Counted from the stretch's first letter, positions 33,238 through 42,872 are shown. The stretch is DNA of 64,000 nt from Acidisoma cellulosilyticum (GCF_020621385.1 NZ_JAESVA010000006.1:186001-250000); one strand, 5' to 3'. Program-made: numbers and translations. Notes: generated from the letters alone by a model not told the origin.

Positions 33238-34224
33238 TCAGGATTTGCGGCGCTTCTGGTTCAGACTGTCGATCAGAACCGCGCCGAAGATGACCGCGCC
33301 CTGAATGAACTGAACCCAGAAGGGCTGCACATTCTTCAGGGTCAGGCCGTTATTGATCAGTCCGATGATCAGCACGCCCAGCAGCGTGCCCAATATGCTG
33401 CCTTTGCCGCCGAACAGCGACGCGCCGCCGATGACGACGGCGGCAATGGCATTCAGCTCCAGCCCCACGGCCGCGATCGGCTGCGCGCTGTCCAGCCGGC
33501 CTGCCAGAATGACGCCGCCCAATCCGGCAAGCGCGCCCGAAATGATATAGACGATGGCCAGCGTGCGACCCACGGGAATGCCGGCCAGCCGCGCGGCCTC
33601 CCGATTGCCGCCGACGGCATAGACCTCGGCACCGAAGACCGTGCGCGCCAGCACCAATCCCGCGACCAGAAAGACGCCGAGCGTGATAAGCGCTGCCACC
33701 GGAAAGGGACCCAGATTGCCGCCGCCGATATTGTCGAAAGCATCGGGGAAGGAGAACAGCGTATTGCCGTTGGTCACGATGAAGGCGAGGCCGCGCGCCA
33801 TCGCCAAAACCGCCAGACTGACGATGAAGGGACTCATATTCAGGAATGTCACCGCAAAAGCGATGAACCCGCCGGATAAAGCGCCGATGCCGATACCGAC
33901 GATGATGGCCATGGGAACCGGCACATGCGCATTCAACGCCAGACCGGCCATGACCCCGGTAAAAGCGACGACGGAGCCGACCGAAAGATCGATGCCGCCC
34001 GTCACGATCACGAAAGTCTCGCCCACCGCGACGATGCCGATCAGCGAACTCGCGAGCAGGATCGACAGAATATTCGCCGACGTCAGAAAGGCCGGCGTCG
34101 TCAGCGCGAGATAGATCGAGATCGCGAGAAAGCCCACGACAATCGTAAGCTCATTAAGCGCGCGGGTGATGGACGCCAGTCCGAAACCGCGACGCTGAGG
34201 GGTTGAGGTTTGAGCGGATGCCAT
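33238..34224 (-). CDS. CUT2 ABC importer permease, importer C
   Basis: 328 residues, RbsC family. TGGIDLSVGSVVAFTGVMAG is the textbook family motif. GRTLAIVYIISGALAGLGGVILAGRLDSAQP and GGKGSILGTLLGVLIIGLINNGLTL follow in the usual order. It is very close to ribose/xylose-type permeases. One permease only. It follows the ATPase by 27 nt. Confidence 0.93.
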   Translation of the reverse strand: MASAQTSTPQRRGFGLASITRALNELTIVVGFLAISIYLALTTPAFLTSANILSILLASSLIGIVAVGETFVIVTGGIDLSVGSVVAFTGVMAGLALNAHVPVPMAIIVGIGIGALSGGFIAFAVTFLNMSPFIVSLAVLAMARGLAFIVTNGNTLFSFPDAFDNIGGGNLGPFPVAALITLGVFLVAGLVLARTVFGAEVYAVGGNREAARLAGIPVGRTLAIVYIISGALAGLGGVILAGRLDSAQPIAAVGLELNAIAAVVIGGASLFGGKGSILGTLLGVLIIGLINNGLTLKNVQPFWVQFIQGAVIFGAVLIDSLNQKRRKS

Positions 34225-34251
34225 CGGGAGCCTTCTATTCTGAACGTCTGA

Positions 34252-35739
34252 TTAACCGAGCGCCGCAAGCTGCATGACCCGCTCCTGGCTGAATTCGCTC
34301 CGTGGCAGGGCACCGGCAAGACGCCCTGCCCGCATCACAAGAATCCGGTCGCAAATCCCCAGCAGCTCGATCATGTCCGACGACACGACCAGGATCGCAC
34401 TGCCTTGCTCCGCCAAAGCATTGATCAGCCGATAGACCTCGACCTTGGCACCGACATCGATGCCGCGCGTCGGCTCGTCGAGCAGGAAGACGCGCGGATG
34501 GGTGGTCAAAGCACGACCCAGAACCACCTTCTGCTGATTGCCACCGGACAGGGATTGCACCACTTGCCGGGTATTCGGGGTTCGGATGCGAAGCTCCGCC
34601 ACCGTCTTATCGGCCAGGCGATCGATGCGCTTCGGCGCCAAGATGCTTCGGAACCAGGACAGTTTGCCGAGCGTCGACAAGGCAAGATTGCTGCGGATCG
34701 GGAAAGGCATCACCAACCCCTCCCCCTTCCGGTCTTCCGGCACGAAGGCGAGGCCGGCAGCGATCGCATCGCGCGGCGAGCGGATGCGGGCGTCTCGGGT
34801 GCCGACCCGCACACGGCCGCCGCTGCTCGCCAAAGCCCCGTAGATGGTCTTGAGGACCTCCGTGCGCCCAGCGCCGATAAGGCCGCCCAGGCCCACCACC
34901 TCCCCCGCGCGCACCGCGAAGGACACATCGCTGAAGGCCCCCGGTGCCGCCAGCCCTTCCACCTCAAGCAGAATATCGCCGACCACGGCATGCCGCTCGG
35001 GGAACAAGGCGTCGATCGGCCGGTTGACCATGGCCTGGATCAGGCTGGCCTCCGTCCAGTCGCCGACCGATCTGGTCTCCACCGCCATGCCGTCGCGCAG
35101 CACGGTGACGCGATTGCAAATCTCGAAGACTTCTTCAAGGTGATGACTGATGAAGACAAGACCGACGCCGGCGTCACGCAAAGCTTCGATGGTCGCGAAC
35201 AGAATGCGTTGCTCGGCGGTCGTGAGCGTTGCGGTCGGCTCGTCCATCACGATCACCCTGGCCGAGCGTGACAAGGCCCGGGCGATTTCCACCAGCTGCT
35301 GCTGAGCGATGCCAAGGTGACGCACCCGCGCCTGGGGCGAGACCGCCAGCCCGACCCGCTCCAGCAAGGTCTTGGCCTGGCGATTGAGCTGGGCCCGGCG
35401 CACCGCCCCCAAAGCCCCGCGCGGCAGATTGCCGAGGAAGATATTCTCGGCCACCGACCGATCCGGCACCAGGCTCAATTCCTGATGGATGACGATGATA
35501 CCGGCATCAAGCGCATCGCGCGGCCGATGCGGCGCGAAGGGCGCGCCTTCCAGTTGCATCTTGCCGGCATCCGGCGGAAAGACGCCGGCCAGGATCTTCA
35601 TCAAAGTGGATTTGCCGGCGCCGTTCTCACCGACGATGCCGAGCACCTCCCCCTTATCGAGGGAGATGCTGACATCGGACAGCGCTTTCACGCCCGGAAA
35701 TCCTTTGGAGATGGCTTGCATCTCCAGCAGATTTGCCAT
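34252..35739 (-). CDS. CUT2 ABC importer ATPase, double-domain, importer C
   Basis: 495 residues from ATG 35739 with GGGGA nine nt upstream (the frame opens at 35781, inside the binding-protein gene). Domain 1: GENGAGKST, LGIAQQQLVEIARAL, VIVMDEPTATL. Domain 2: GLIGAGRTEVL, FVPEDRKGEG, LSGGNQQK, VFLLDEPTRGIDVG. All motifs are standard RbsA/MglA type, so both catalytic and structural domains should be functional. Confidence 0.94.
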   Translation of the reverse strand: MANLLEMQAISKGFPGVKALSDVSISLDKGEVLGIVGENGAGKSTLMKILAGVFPPDAGKMQLEGAPFAPHRPRDALDAGIIVIHQELSLVPDRSVAENIFLGNLPRGALGAVRRAQLNRQAKTLLERVGLAVSPQARVRHLGIAQQQLVEIARALSRSARVIVMDEPTATLTTAEQRILFATIEALRDAGVGLVFISHHLEEVFEICNRVTVLRDGMAVETRSVGDWTEASLIQAMVNRPIDALFPERHAVVGDILLEVEGLAAPGAFSDVSFAVRAGEVVGLGGLIGAGRTEVLKTIYGALASSGGRVRVGTRDARIRSPRDAIAAGLAFVPEDRKGEGLVMPFPIRSNLALSTLGKLSWFRSILAPKRIDRLADKTVAELRIRTPNTRQVVQSLSGGNQQKVVLGRALTTHPRVFLLDEPTRGIDVGAKVEVYRLINALAEQGSAILVVSSDMIELLGICDRILVMRAGRLAGALPRSEFSQERVMQLAALG

Positions 35740-35756
35740 GGTCGATTGTCCCCGGA

Positions 35757-36773
35757 TTACTGGCTGACCTCGTCGCCCCAAAGCCCATAGGCCTTGGCGG
35801 CCGGGCTATCGATATTGGCCTTGGTCAGCAGCATATGCGGCCAGAACTGATGGGCCGGAATTTTGCTTTTGTCGCCGCTGAGATAAGCCTCGACATAGGC
35901 GACCGATTGCTTCGCCATGGTCAGCGGATTCTGCGACAAGGTGCCGTCCATCTGTCCGTTGCGGATGGCGCTCAGCGCTTGTTCCGTGCCGTCGATGCTG
36001 ATGATGATGATATGTTTGGGGCTGCCGATCGGCGCGAAGCGATTGGCCTGGCGGATGGCGCGGATGGCGCCAACGGCATTGTCGTCATTGCCGTTGAAGA
36101 TCGCGTCCATATCGCTATGCGCGGCCAGAAGCTGGGTCGTGATATTGAAACCCTTGTCGGCATCGAAATCGGCCGCCTGACGGGCGATCAACTTCAGATC
36201 GGGATTGTCCTTCTGCAGCGCCGCGAACTCGGTCGCGAAACCCTGCTCGCGCTCATCGCCCGCCGTCGTGCCAAGCAGGCCCTCAAGGTCCACAACATTG
36301 CCCTTGATCGACCCGTAGCGCTGCTTCAGTTGGGCGGCGATGAAATCCGCGCCTTCCTTGCCCAGTTCCACATTGTCTGTCTCAAGGAAATTGACCTGAC
36401 AGTCGCCGCAGGCAGCACCGCGGTCCAGCGTGAAGACCGGAATGCCTTTCTTATTCGCTTCCTTGACGACAGGCACAATGGAATTGGCATTGATCGGGTT
36501 CAGGATCAGTGCCGCGACATGCTGGTTGATCAGGTCGGTGACCTGATTGGTCTGGGTATTGGCGTCGCCATTGGCGCTGGTATTGATCAGGGTCAGATTG
36601 GGGTGCGCGCCAATGCCTTCCTTCACGCCCTTGGTCATGCCCTGGAAGAAGGGATTGGCGAGCGTCGCGACGCTCAGCCCGACGACATAATCGGCTGCCC
36701 GCACCGGCGAACTCGACCAGGCAAGGCAGGTTATCGCAATCGCGGTGGCGACAGTCCGTTTAACATTCGGCAT
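35757..36773 (-). CDS. CUT2 substrate-binding protein, importer C
   Basis: 338 residues: signal peptide MPNVKRTVATAIAITCLAW with cleavage after VRA (residue 26), then YVVGLSVATLANPFFQGMTKG, the classic ribose-binding-protein opening whose NPFF phenylalanines stack on the sugar ring. Further blocks are NQHVAALILNPINANSIVPVV, DNVELGKEGADF, IFNGNDDNAVGAIRAI and GTEQALSAI. A Cys pair in AACGDC is unusual and could form a disulfide in the periplasm. It sits between the SMP-30 gene and the ATPase. Confidence 0.93.
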   Translation of the reverse strand: MPNVKRTVATAIAITCLAWSSSPVRAADYVVGLSVATLANPFFQGMTKGVKEGIGAHPNLTLINTSANGDANTQTNQVTDLINQHVAALILNPINANSIVPVVKEANKKGIPVFTLDRGAACGDCQVNFLETDNVELGKEGADFIAAQLKQRYGSIKGNVVDLEGLLGTTAGDEREQGFATEFAALQKDNPDLKLIARQAADFDADKGFNITTQLLAAHSDMDAIFNGNDDNAVGAIRAIRQANRFAPIGSPKHIIIISIDGTEQALSAIRNGQMDGTLSQNPLTMAKQSVAYVEAYLSGDKSKIPAHQFWPHMLLTKANIDSPAAKAYGLWGDEVSQ

Positions 36774-36851
36774 GATTTTGACCCTCTTTTCTTATTATTT
36801 TTAACGAAGTCTTCCGCCGCCCCGAACCGGTTGAGGCAAAACGCTGGATGC

Positions 36852-37856
36852 TTAGCCTTTCCAGGCCGCGCCCGTCGTATTCAGATAAAGCGCATAGACG
36901 GACGTGCTGGCGGCCATGAAAAGCCGATGACCTTTTTTGCCACCGAAACAAAGATTGGCACAGGTTTCCGGCAAATGCACCTTGCCGATCAGATCGCCGT
37001 CCGGCGCGTAGCAGCGCACGCCGTCCTCCTGCGGGTCCGCCCAACCCATGCTGCACCAGACATTGCCGTCCGCATCCGTGCGCATGCCGTCCGTAAAGCC
37101 GGGCGCGAAATCCTCCGCGAAGACACGACCATGCGTCAGCCGCGTCCCCGCCACGTCAAAGACCCGGATATGGGCAGGACCGCCATGGGTAATGCCGCTG
37201 TCCACGACATAAAGCTTCGTCTCGTCAGGCGAAAACGCCAGACCGTTCGGGCGGCAGAAATCATCGGCGACAACAGCAGCCTCGCCGGTTTGCGGATCCA
37301 GCCGGTAGACGTGACGCGGCAACTCGGCCTCGGCGGTATGGCCCTCGTAAGGACCGTCGATCCCATAACCGGGATCGGTAAACCAGATGGCGCCGTCAGA
37401 TGTCACGACCAGATCATTCGGCCCGTTGAGCGGCTTGCCCTGATAGCGGTCGAGCAATACCGTGATGCTGCCGTCGACCTCTGTGCGGGTCACGCGACGC
37501 GAATCATGTTCGCAGGTGACAAGGCGCCCTTCGCGGTCGCTCGTATTGCCGTTGGCGAAATTGCTTTGGCCGCGAAAGACGCTGACATGCCCGTCATCTT
37601 CCAGCCAGCGCAGCATGCGGTTGTTCGGAATGTCGCTCCACAGAAGATAGCCGCCGGCGGGAAAATAGACCGGACCTTCCGCCCAGCGGAATCCCGTCGC
37701 GATGCGCTCGATTCCGGCATTGCCCTGCCGCGCCTTGAAGCGCGGGTCAAGCGCCTCGACACGGCTGTCCGGATAGCGGGTATCCTGCAAAGGGCCCAGC
37801 GGCAGTCGGGCATACTGCCCGAATGATTGCGATGATTCCGGCATCGGCTGTCTCAT
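36852..37856 (-). CDS. SMP-30/gluconolactonase-family lactonase (operon C)
   Basis: 334 residues, six-bladed propeller of the SGL (SMP-30/gluconolactonase) family. Metal-binding residues are visible: Glu60 in WAEGPVY, Asn147 in GPNDLVV, Asn204 in RPNGLAF and Asp219 in VVDSG. It hydrolyses a sugar lactone, the expected product of an aldose or uronate 1-dehydrogenase. The reading frame ends 78 nt before the importer C binding protein and starts 3 nt after the DenD stop, so it belongs to operon C. It is a distant paralogue of the gene at 59386. Confidence 0.9.
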   Translation of the reverse strand: MRQPMPESSQSFGQYARLPLGPLQDTRYPDSRVEALDPRFKARQGNAGIERIATGFRWAEGPVYFPAGGYLLWSDIPNNRMLRWLEDDGHVSVFRGQSNFANGNTSDREGRLVTCEHDSRRVTRTEVDGSITVLLDRYQGKPLNGPNDLVVTSDGAIWFTDPGYGIDGPYEGHTAEAELPRHVYRLDPQTGEAAVVADDFCRPNGLAFSPDETKLYVVDSGITHGGPAHIRVFDVAGTRLTHGRVFAEDFAPGFTDGMRTDADGNVWCSMGWADPQEDGVRCYAPDGDLIGKVHLPETCANLCFGGKKGHRLFMAASTSVYALYLNTTGAAWKG

Positions 37857-37859
37857 CCT

Positions 37860-38834
37860 TCAATGAAGTCCCATATGCCGCATGAAAGCGACGATGATGG
37901 ATCGCATATCGGCGTCATGCGTGAAGCCAAGGCTGTGCGCGCGCTCGGCCGAGAAATTCCCCGGCCAGGAATTGACGATCGCCTCGATCGCCGGATCGGG
38001 TTCCATACGCACGCGATCTGCCGCCGCATCCCCGCCCACGGACCGCAGCGCCTGCAGCATCTCTGTCACCGTCACCGACAGGCCTGGCATATTGATGACG
38101 CGATCGCTGCCGAGCAAGGCTCGCGGCAATTCATGCCCGTGCAAAAGATTAAGGATCGCCTGCTCCGGCGACATGATCCACAAAACCGTCTTCGGTGAGA
38201 CCGGGCAAATCGCCATATCGCCATTCAGCGGTTCACGGATGATGCCGCTTGCGAAGCTGGACGCCGCCGCATTGGGCTTGCCCGGCCGCACCACGATCGT
38301 CGGCATCCGCAGGCTCAACCCGTCGATATAACCGCGCCGCGAATAGTCCGACAGCAGCAGATCGTTGATCGCCTTCTGCGTGCCGTAGGAGCTTTGCGGC
38401 TTCCAGACATAACTATCCGGCACCGTCGCCGGCATGGCCCCGCCGAAGACCGCGACCGAGCTCGTCGTCATCAGCTTCGCCCCCGGCGCCGCATGGCGCA
38501 TGCGCTCCATGATCGCGCGGGTGGCATCGACGTTGATTGTCAGGCCAAGATCGAAATTCCGCTCTGCCTCGCCGGAAACGACCGCCGCCAGATGAAAGAC
38601 GCTGTCCGTATCCTGATCGATCAGGCACGCGACCGCGCCCGGGTCCGCAATGTCGCCCGTTACGGGCAAAACGCGGGAATCGCCGAAGGCATGCGCCTCC
38701 ATCTTGTCGAAGGCCAGAATCCTGGTCACCGGCGTCACGACGCCGGCGGCATTCGTCAGGCTTCCGCGCGCCAGAATGGCGGATATCAAACGTTGACCGA
38801 GGAAACCGGCGGCACCGGTTACGACAAGACGCAT
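37860..38834 (-). CDS. denD: D-erythronate dehydrogenase-type NAD-dependent epimerase/dehydrogenase (copy 1)
   Basis: 324 residues, extended SDR. NAD loop GAAGFLG (7-13), HLAAVVSGEAE (81-91), Ser125/126 in TTSSVAVFGG, Tyr150-x3-Lys154 in SSYGTQKAINDLLLSDYSRRG, then LRMPTIVVRPGKPNAAASSF. This block order is the hallmark of the DenD group, which oxidises D-erythronate at C2 (EC 1.1.1.410). It is the first gene of operon C, but the genes completing erythronate breakdown (OtnI, OtnK, OtnC) are in the neighbouring region D. A second, equally DenD-like gene at 57347 means one copy may act on another sugar acid. Confidence 0.78.
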   Translation of the reverse strand: MRLVVTGAAGFLGQRLISAILARGSLTNAAGVVTPVTRILAFDKMEAHAFGDSRVLPVTGDIADPGAVACLIDQDTDSVFHLAAVVSGEAERNFDLGLTINVDATRAIMERMRHAAPGAKLMTTSSVAVFGGAMPATVPDSYVWKPQSSYGTQKAINDLLLSDYSRRGYIDGLSLRMPTIVVRPGKPNAAASSFASGIIREPLNGDMAICPVSPKTVLWIMSPEQAILNLLHGHELPRALLGSDRVINMPGLSVTVTEMLQALRSVGGDAAADRVRMEPDPAIEAIVNSWPGNFSAERAHSLGFTHDADMRSIIVAFMRHMGLH

Positions 38835-38864
38835 CCTGGTTTCTTTCCTTCCCGATCTCCGTCG

Positions 38865-38890
38865 GGTAAAAGCTGTATGACACCTTTACC
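38865..38890. promoter_or_regulatory. dyad in the divergent promoter of operon C and its GntR gene
   Basis: GGTAAA (38865-38870) and TTTACC (38885-38890) flank TGT-ATG-ACA (38874-38882), the GT-N3-AC core seen in many FadR-type operators. It is 30-55 bp upstream of the denD start on the minus strand. The GntR gene at 39034 is divergent and the natural candidate regulator. Confidence 0.4.
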
Positions 38891-39033
38891 GGCTTGGCCG
38901 CGCGACGCAAGTCAAATTTTCGGTGCGCGCGATGGCCTCGGCGATCCTGCCTTTCCCCCTAGTTGTATCTCCGATGAAGACTGTATGCTGGCGCCCATCG
39001 TCGCCGTTGGACGGCAGAAGGATAGGCAGAGTC

Positions 39034-39774
39034 ATGGGGCCTCGCAGCCGGACGGATCAGCTGACCGAGGCTTTGCGCGCCCGCATCGGCCGGGGGATCT
39101 TTCCGGTCGGTTCGAAACTGCCGTCGGAACAGGCGATCGGCCTCAAATTCCAGGTCAGCCGCACGGTGGTGCGTGAGGCCGTGACGCGCCTGAAGGCTGA
39201 CGGCCTGGTCGAAACGCGCAAAGGGACCGCCGCGCGCGTCTGCGCAGTCAGCCCAAGCCTGGACAAGGGATTGTCGATGCCGCGCTCCATCGACGGGCTG
39301 CTCGGCTTTCTGGAAGTCCGGCGCCCGATCGAAGGGGAAATGGCCGCCCTCGCCGCCGAACGCCGTACCAAGGCGCAAAGTGCCGCGATCAAGAAGGCGC
39401 TTCTGGCCGTCGAGAAGGCGCGGAACGACGGCGTCGATGAAGACCTGGACTTCCATCTTTCCATTGGCCAGGCAACGTCCAATGCCTATTGGAACCAGTT
39501 CGTGCGCATATTCGCCGATCCGATGCGCACAGCCATCCGCCTGACGCGCGCCAATGAAGCAAGGCGTCTCGATTTCGCGTCCGCCGTCGCCGAGGAGCAT
39601 CGGCAGATTTATGACGCGATCGTCGCGCAAGACCCGCAAGCCGCCAGAACCGCCGCCTATCGTCATTTGGACAATGCGGCGACCAGGGTCTTGCTGGCGG
39701 ATCAGGAATTCTGGCAACAGGAAGGCCGCGTGCTCGCGGAAGACTGGGCCATGCAGGATAAGGTCCGATCGTAA
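39034..39774 (+). CDS. FadR-subfamily GntR transcriptional regulator (region C)
   Basis: 246 residues from ATG 39034 (AAGGA about 12 nt upstream; the frame opens at 38923 inside the promoter region). HTH: LRARIGRGIFPVGSKLPSEQAIGLKFQVSRTVVREAVTRLKADGLVETRKG. FCD domain with EDLDFHLSIG, AEEHRQIYDAI and YRHLDNA carrying the metal ligands. It is divergent from the denD-lactonase-importer C operon and converges with the DeoR gene, 16 nt apart. Confidence 0.9.
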   Translation: MGPRSRTDQLTEALRARIGRGIFPVGSKLPSEQAIGLKFQVSRTVVREAVTRLKADGLVETRKGTAARVCAVSPSLDKGLSMPRSIDGLLGFLEVRRPIEGEMAALAAERRTKAQSAAIKKALLAVEKARNDGVDEDLDFHLSIGQATSNAYWNQFVRIFADPMRTAIRLTRANEARRLDFASAVAEEHRQIYDAIVAQDPQAARTAAYRHLDNAATRVLLADQEFWQQEGRVLAEDWAMQDKVRS

Positions 39775-39790
39775 GCGCATGACCGTGACG

Positions 39791-40558
39791 TCACTCGGCG
39801 CGGATGACCTTGGCCCCGCTGCCCTCCAGCAGCCGGCATTGCATCGGGTCGGCCGCCGCATCCGTGATCAAGGTCCAGGGCCGGTCCAGGGGCGCCCAGA
39901 AAGGCTGCTTGGCCTGACCGAGCTTGCTGCTATCCGCCAGGACGACAATCTCGCTGGCCTGCGCCATCATCAGGGATTTCAGCGCCGTCTGCTCGGGCAT
40001 CGCTTCGCATAGGCCGCGCCCCGCGACGACGCCGTCAGCGCTGACAAAGCAAATATCGGCCGTCACCTGCCGCAAGGCCTGTTCGGCAACCGGGCCGGAG
40101 GTCGCCATGCTGATCGACCGCACGGCGCCGCCCAGAACCATGACCTCAATCTCGGCCATGCCGGCCAGCAAAGGCACCAGGGGCATATTATTGGTGATGA
40201 TCAGATGGCGGCGCTGGCGCAGCCCTTGCCCCATCGCCGCGACGGTCGAACCGCCGTCGAGGATCAGACGCTCACCGTCGCGCAAAAGCGCCAGTGCCGC
40301 CGCCGCGATCGCCGCTTTTGCGGACCGGTTGACCGCTCGTCTTGCCTGAAGGCTTTGTTCGACGTCCGTCACCGGGCCCGGCGTCAGGATCGCACCGCCA
40401 TAAGTGCGCGTCACTGCCTGACTGGCCGAGAGTTCCTGAAGATCGCGCCGGATGGTGGAAGCCGAAACGCCGAAGCTCGCGGCCAGACGATCGACATCGG
40501 CCTGCCCGTTCTTGACCTCGGCGAGAATAGCCTCCCGCCGGTTCCGGCTGCGCCGCAT
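39791..40558 (-). CDS. DeoR/GlpR-family transcriptional regulator (region D)
   Basis: 255 residues. N-terminal HTH RREAILAEVKNGQADVDRLAASFGVSASTIRRDLQELS with YGGA after it, then the DeoR-C sugar-phosphate sensor domain (ILDGGSTVAAMG, ITNNMPLV, VLGGAVR, CFVSADGV, VLADSSKLG). DeoR proteins respond to phosphorylated sugars, which fits its place as the last gene after two kinases and PdxA2 that make and use tetronate 4-phosphates. It starts 6 nt past the pdxA2 stop. Confidence 0.9.
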   Translation of the reverse strand: MRRSRNRREAILAEVKNGQADVDRLAASFGVSASTIRRDLQELSASQAVTRTYGGAILTPGPVTDVEQSLQARRAVNRSAKAAIAAAALALLRDGERLILDGGSTVAAMGQGLRQRRHLIITNNMPLVPLLAGMAEIEVMVLGGAVRSISMATSGPVAEQALRQVTADICFVSADGVVAGRGLCEAMPEQTALKSLMMAQASEIVVLADSSKLGQAKQPFWAPLDRPWTLITDAAADPMQCRLLEGSGAKVIRAE

Positions 40559-40564
40559 GGCCCG

Positions 40565-41575
40565 TCAGTGCCGCCTGGGTGCCAGGTCCACCGCCTGACG
40601 CAGCGCCTCGATCATGGACCCCTCATCGGCGATGCCCTTGCCCGCGATATCGAAGGCCGTGCCGTGATCGACCGAGGTACGGACCACGGGCAGGCCGATG
40701 GTGACATTCACGCCCGATTCCAGGCCCAGAACCTTGATCGGCCCATGACCCTGATCGTGATACATGGCGACCACCAGGTCATAATCCCCGCGCGCCGCCA
40801 GATAGAACAAGGTATCGGCCGGCAAGGGACCGGTGACGGTCCACCCCTTCGCCTGGCAGGCAAGGACGGCGGGAATGATCTTCTCCGCCTCCTCGCCCTG
40901 ACCGAACAGCCCGTTCTCACCGGCATGGGGATTGATGCCGCAAACGCCGATCCTAGGATTTTCAAAGCCGGCCTTCACCATCGTCTCATGCCCGCGCGCG
41001 ATGGTCCGCTCCACCAGACCAGGCTCTATCTTCCGGATGGCATCCATCAGGCCGATATGGGTCGTGACATGGATGACGCGCAGCTTGGGCGAGACCAGCA
41101 TCATGGAGACTTCCGGCGTATGCGTCAGCGCGGCCAGCAATTCGGTATGGCCGGGATATTTATGGCCGGCGGCATGCAGCGCCTCCTTGCTGAGCGGCGC
41201 GGTACAGATGGCATCGGCCTCTCCCGCCTCCACCAGCCGCGTGGCACGCTCGATATAGCGAAAGGCGCCCTCGCCGGAGATGGCGGAGAGTTTTCCGAAA
41301 GGATGACCGGCAGGGATAAGGCCAAGATCGATGCAATCGACCTCTCCGGGCGCGTAGCGGGCCTCGGCCGGGGTTGCGAGCGCATTGACCGTCAGACCGC
41401 TATGCACAACGGTGCCGGCCTCCCGCAGCCGCACCGCGTCACCGATCACCAGGGGCCGGCAAAGGTCCTGAACCTCTGACCTGGCCAAAGCCTTCATGAT
41501 CACTTCAGGACCGACGCCGGACGCGTCTCCCATGGTGATTGCAATGATGGGACGCGTCTTGGATGAACTGCTCAT
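40565..41575 (-). CDS. pdxA2: PdxA2-type 4-phospho-D-threonate/erythronate dehydrogenase
   Basis: 336 residues of the PdxA family: ITMGDASGVGPEVIMKAL (13-30), TAPLSKEALHAAG (125-137) and YPGHTELLA (140-148, metal His143), GINPHAGENGLFG and MYHDQGHGPIKVL. The housekeeping PdxA acts in vitamin B6 synthesis; the PdxA2 branch, found next to DUF1537 kinases, oxidises and decarboxylates 4-phospho-D-threonate or -erythronate to dihydroxyacetone phosphate. The 4-nt overlap with the DUF1537 kinase gene makes the catabolic role much more likely. Confidence 0.88.
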   Translation of the reverse strand: MSSSSKTRPIIAITMGDASGVGPEVIMKALARSEVQDLCRPLVIGDAVRLREAGTVVHSGLTVNALATPAEARYAPGEVDCIDLGLIPAGHPFGKLSAISGEGAFRYIERATRLVEAGEADAICTAPLSKEALHAAGHKYPGHTELLAALTHTPEVSMMLVSPKLRVIHVTTHIGLMDAIRKIEPGLVERTIARGHETMVKAGFENPRIGVCGINPHAGENGLFGQGEEAEKIIPAVLACQAKGWTVTGPLPADTLFYLAARGDYDLVVAMYHDQGHGPIKVLGLESGVNVTIGLPVVRTSVDHGTAFDIAGKGIADEGSMIEALRQAVDLAPRRH

Positions 41576-42864
41576 GATCCGTTCTCCCTTGGCCTTAACC
41601 GGCGCAAATGCATAAGGCAGCGATGCAAGGTCCCGGCATCGCCGAAGGCGCCGGCCTTGGTCACAACGGGGATCGTCAAAGCCCCGCGCGTCAGGCCCAG
41701 CGGAACGCCGGCCTCGATCTCCGCCACCAACCGGATGCCCGTCACCGACAGCGCATCCAGCAGCGCCAGCGCGGTTTCCCCGCCGGTCGCGAACAGCGCG
41801 CCGATATGCGGGGCCGCCGGTCGCAGAATCTCCCCCAGACGGCGCGCGAGGTCCGCGCCTTGCGCAAGATCGGCGTCACTGTCCGGCGCGATCGACACCA
41901 GCACGTCCTGATCCGCCTGCAGCGCATCGGCGATCTGGCGGCCAGCCGTCTGCCAGGCAGCGTCACCGGACCCGGCGCGCAAGGTCGTAGGCGTGATCGT
42001 GACAGCGATGACGGTCGCCTCGGCCGCCACCACGGCCGCGGCAGCGCGTGACGCCTCGGCAATGCTGCCGACCACGAACAGGATGCCGCCCTTCACGTCC
42101 AGAACCTCGGCCGAGGCCGGCGTGCTCTCGGCCCGCGCCAATGCCAGCGCCAGGCCGCCCGATCCGGTCCAGAACAGTTGCTCTGCCCAGGGCAGCGTCG
42201 CGCGCGCGATAAGATCCATATCGGCCGGTGTCGCGGCATCGCAGACCAAGGCATCCAAGCCGGCCGCGATGGCCTCGGGCAGCCGTTGCGCCAGGGCACC
42301 GTCCCGCAAAGCATCCAGGCTGAGATGCGCGACACGGAGGCCCTCGCCGGTCAACACCGATACAAGATTGGCGGTCGGATAGCTGTGATCGCGCGCCCAC
42401 AGGGCCGTGTCTTCCAAAGCCTGGCCCTGCAGGCGGATGCCACCGCCCTCCGTCGTGCGGCCGGTTTCAGGGAAGGCCGGCGCCACCACGGACAAGGCCC
42501 CTTGCCCTGCCTCCCGCAACAGCCGGACGGTCGCCGATAGCTCCGCCGCAGGTTGGCCGCGCAGCGTCGAGTCGATCTTCTTGAACAGGCGCAGACCCGG
42601 GGCATACCGGGCCTGCAGCAAACTGCGATGGCGCGCTGCTGCCTCCGTCGCGGTCAAGCGCCGACTATCCGCGTCGATCGCGACCACCGCCTCAGGCTCC
42701 ACGTCGACACCCCAACTGACCGAGGCCCGCCATCCATGCCGCACAAAGGCAATGGCGCTATCGGCGGCACCGGTCAGGTCATCCGCCAGGATCAGCCAGG
42801 ACGGTTGTGGCGTGCGAAGCGACAGAAGATCTCCCTCAGCAGGCCGTCGAACGGCACCGCTCAT
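41572..42864 (-). CDS. dtnK: DUF1537 four-carbon acid sugar kinase, DtnK-like
   Basis: 430 residues. N-terminal acid-sugar site ILADDLTGAADSAIAF (25-40) and FKKIDSTLRGQ; C-terminal ATP site FATGGETALALL and EIEAGVPLGL. The ADDLTGAAD form and the partner PdxA2 match D-threonate 4-kinase rather than OtnK. The annotated ATG (42864) has no ribosome-binding site and sits right behind a 14-bp palindrome. A GAGGGAG lies inside the frame (about 42828-42834), followed by an in-frame CTG, so the real start may be downstream. Specificity between D-threonate and D-erythronate cannot be settled by eye. Confidence 0.8.
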   Translation of the reverse strand: MSGAVRRPAEGDLLSLRTPQPSWLILADDLTGAADSAIAFVRHGWRASVSWGVDVEPEAVVAIDADSRRLTATEAAARHRSLLQARYAPGLRLFKKIDSTLRGQPAAELSATVRLLREAGQGALSVVAPAFPETGRTTEGGGIRLQGQALEDTALWARDHSYPTANLVSVLTGEGLRVAHLSLDALRDGALAQRLPEAIAAGLDALVCDAATPADMDLIARATLPWAEQLFWTGSGGLALALARAESTPASAEVLDVKGGILFVVGSIAEASRAAAAVVAAEATVIAVTITPTTLRAGSGDAAWQTAGRQIADALQADQDVLVSIAPDSDADLAQGADLARRLGEILRPAAPHIGALFATGGETALALLDALSVTGIRLVAEIEAGVPLGLTRGALTIPVVTKAGAFGDAGTLHRCLMHLRRLRPRENGS

Positions 42865-42872
42865 TTATGCGC

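Noticed and set aside
35733-37826. 697-codon plus-strand frame opposite the binding-protein and SMP-30 genes
   Set aside because: Long only because of codon bias on the other strand; the minus-strand genes here have clear families and motifs.
40565-41575. Vitamin B6 biosynthesis pdxA
   Set aside because: Overlap with a DUF1537 kinase gene and a DeoR neighbour indicate the catabolic PdxA2 type; no pdxJ or ksgA is adjacent.
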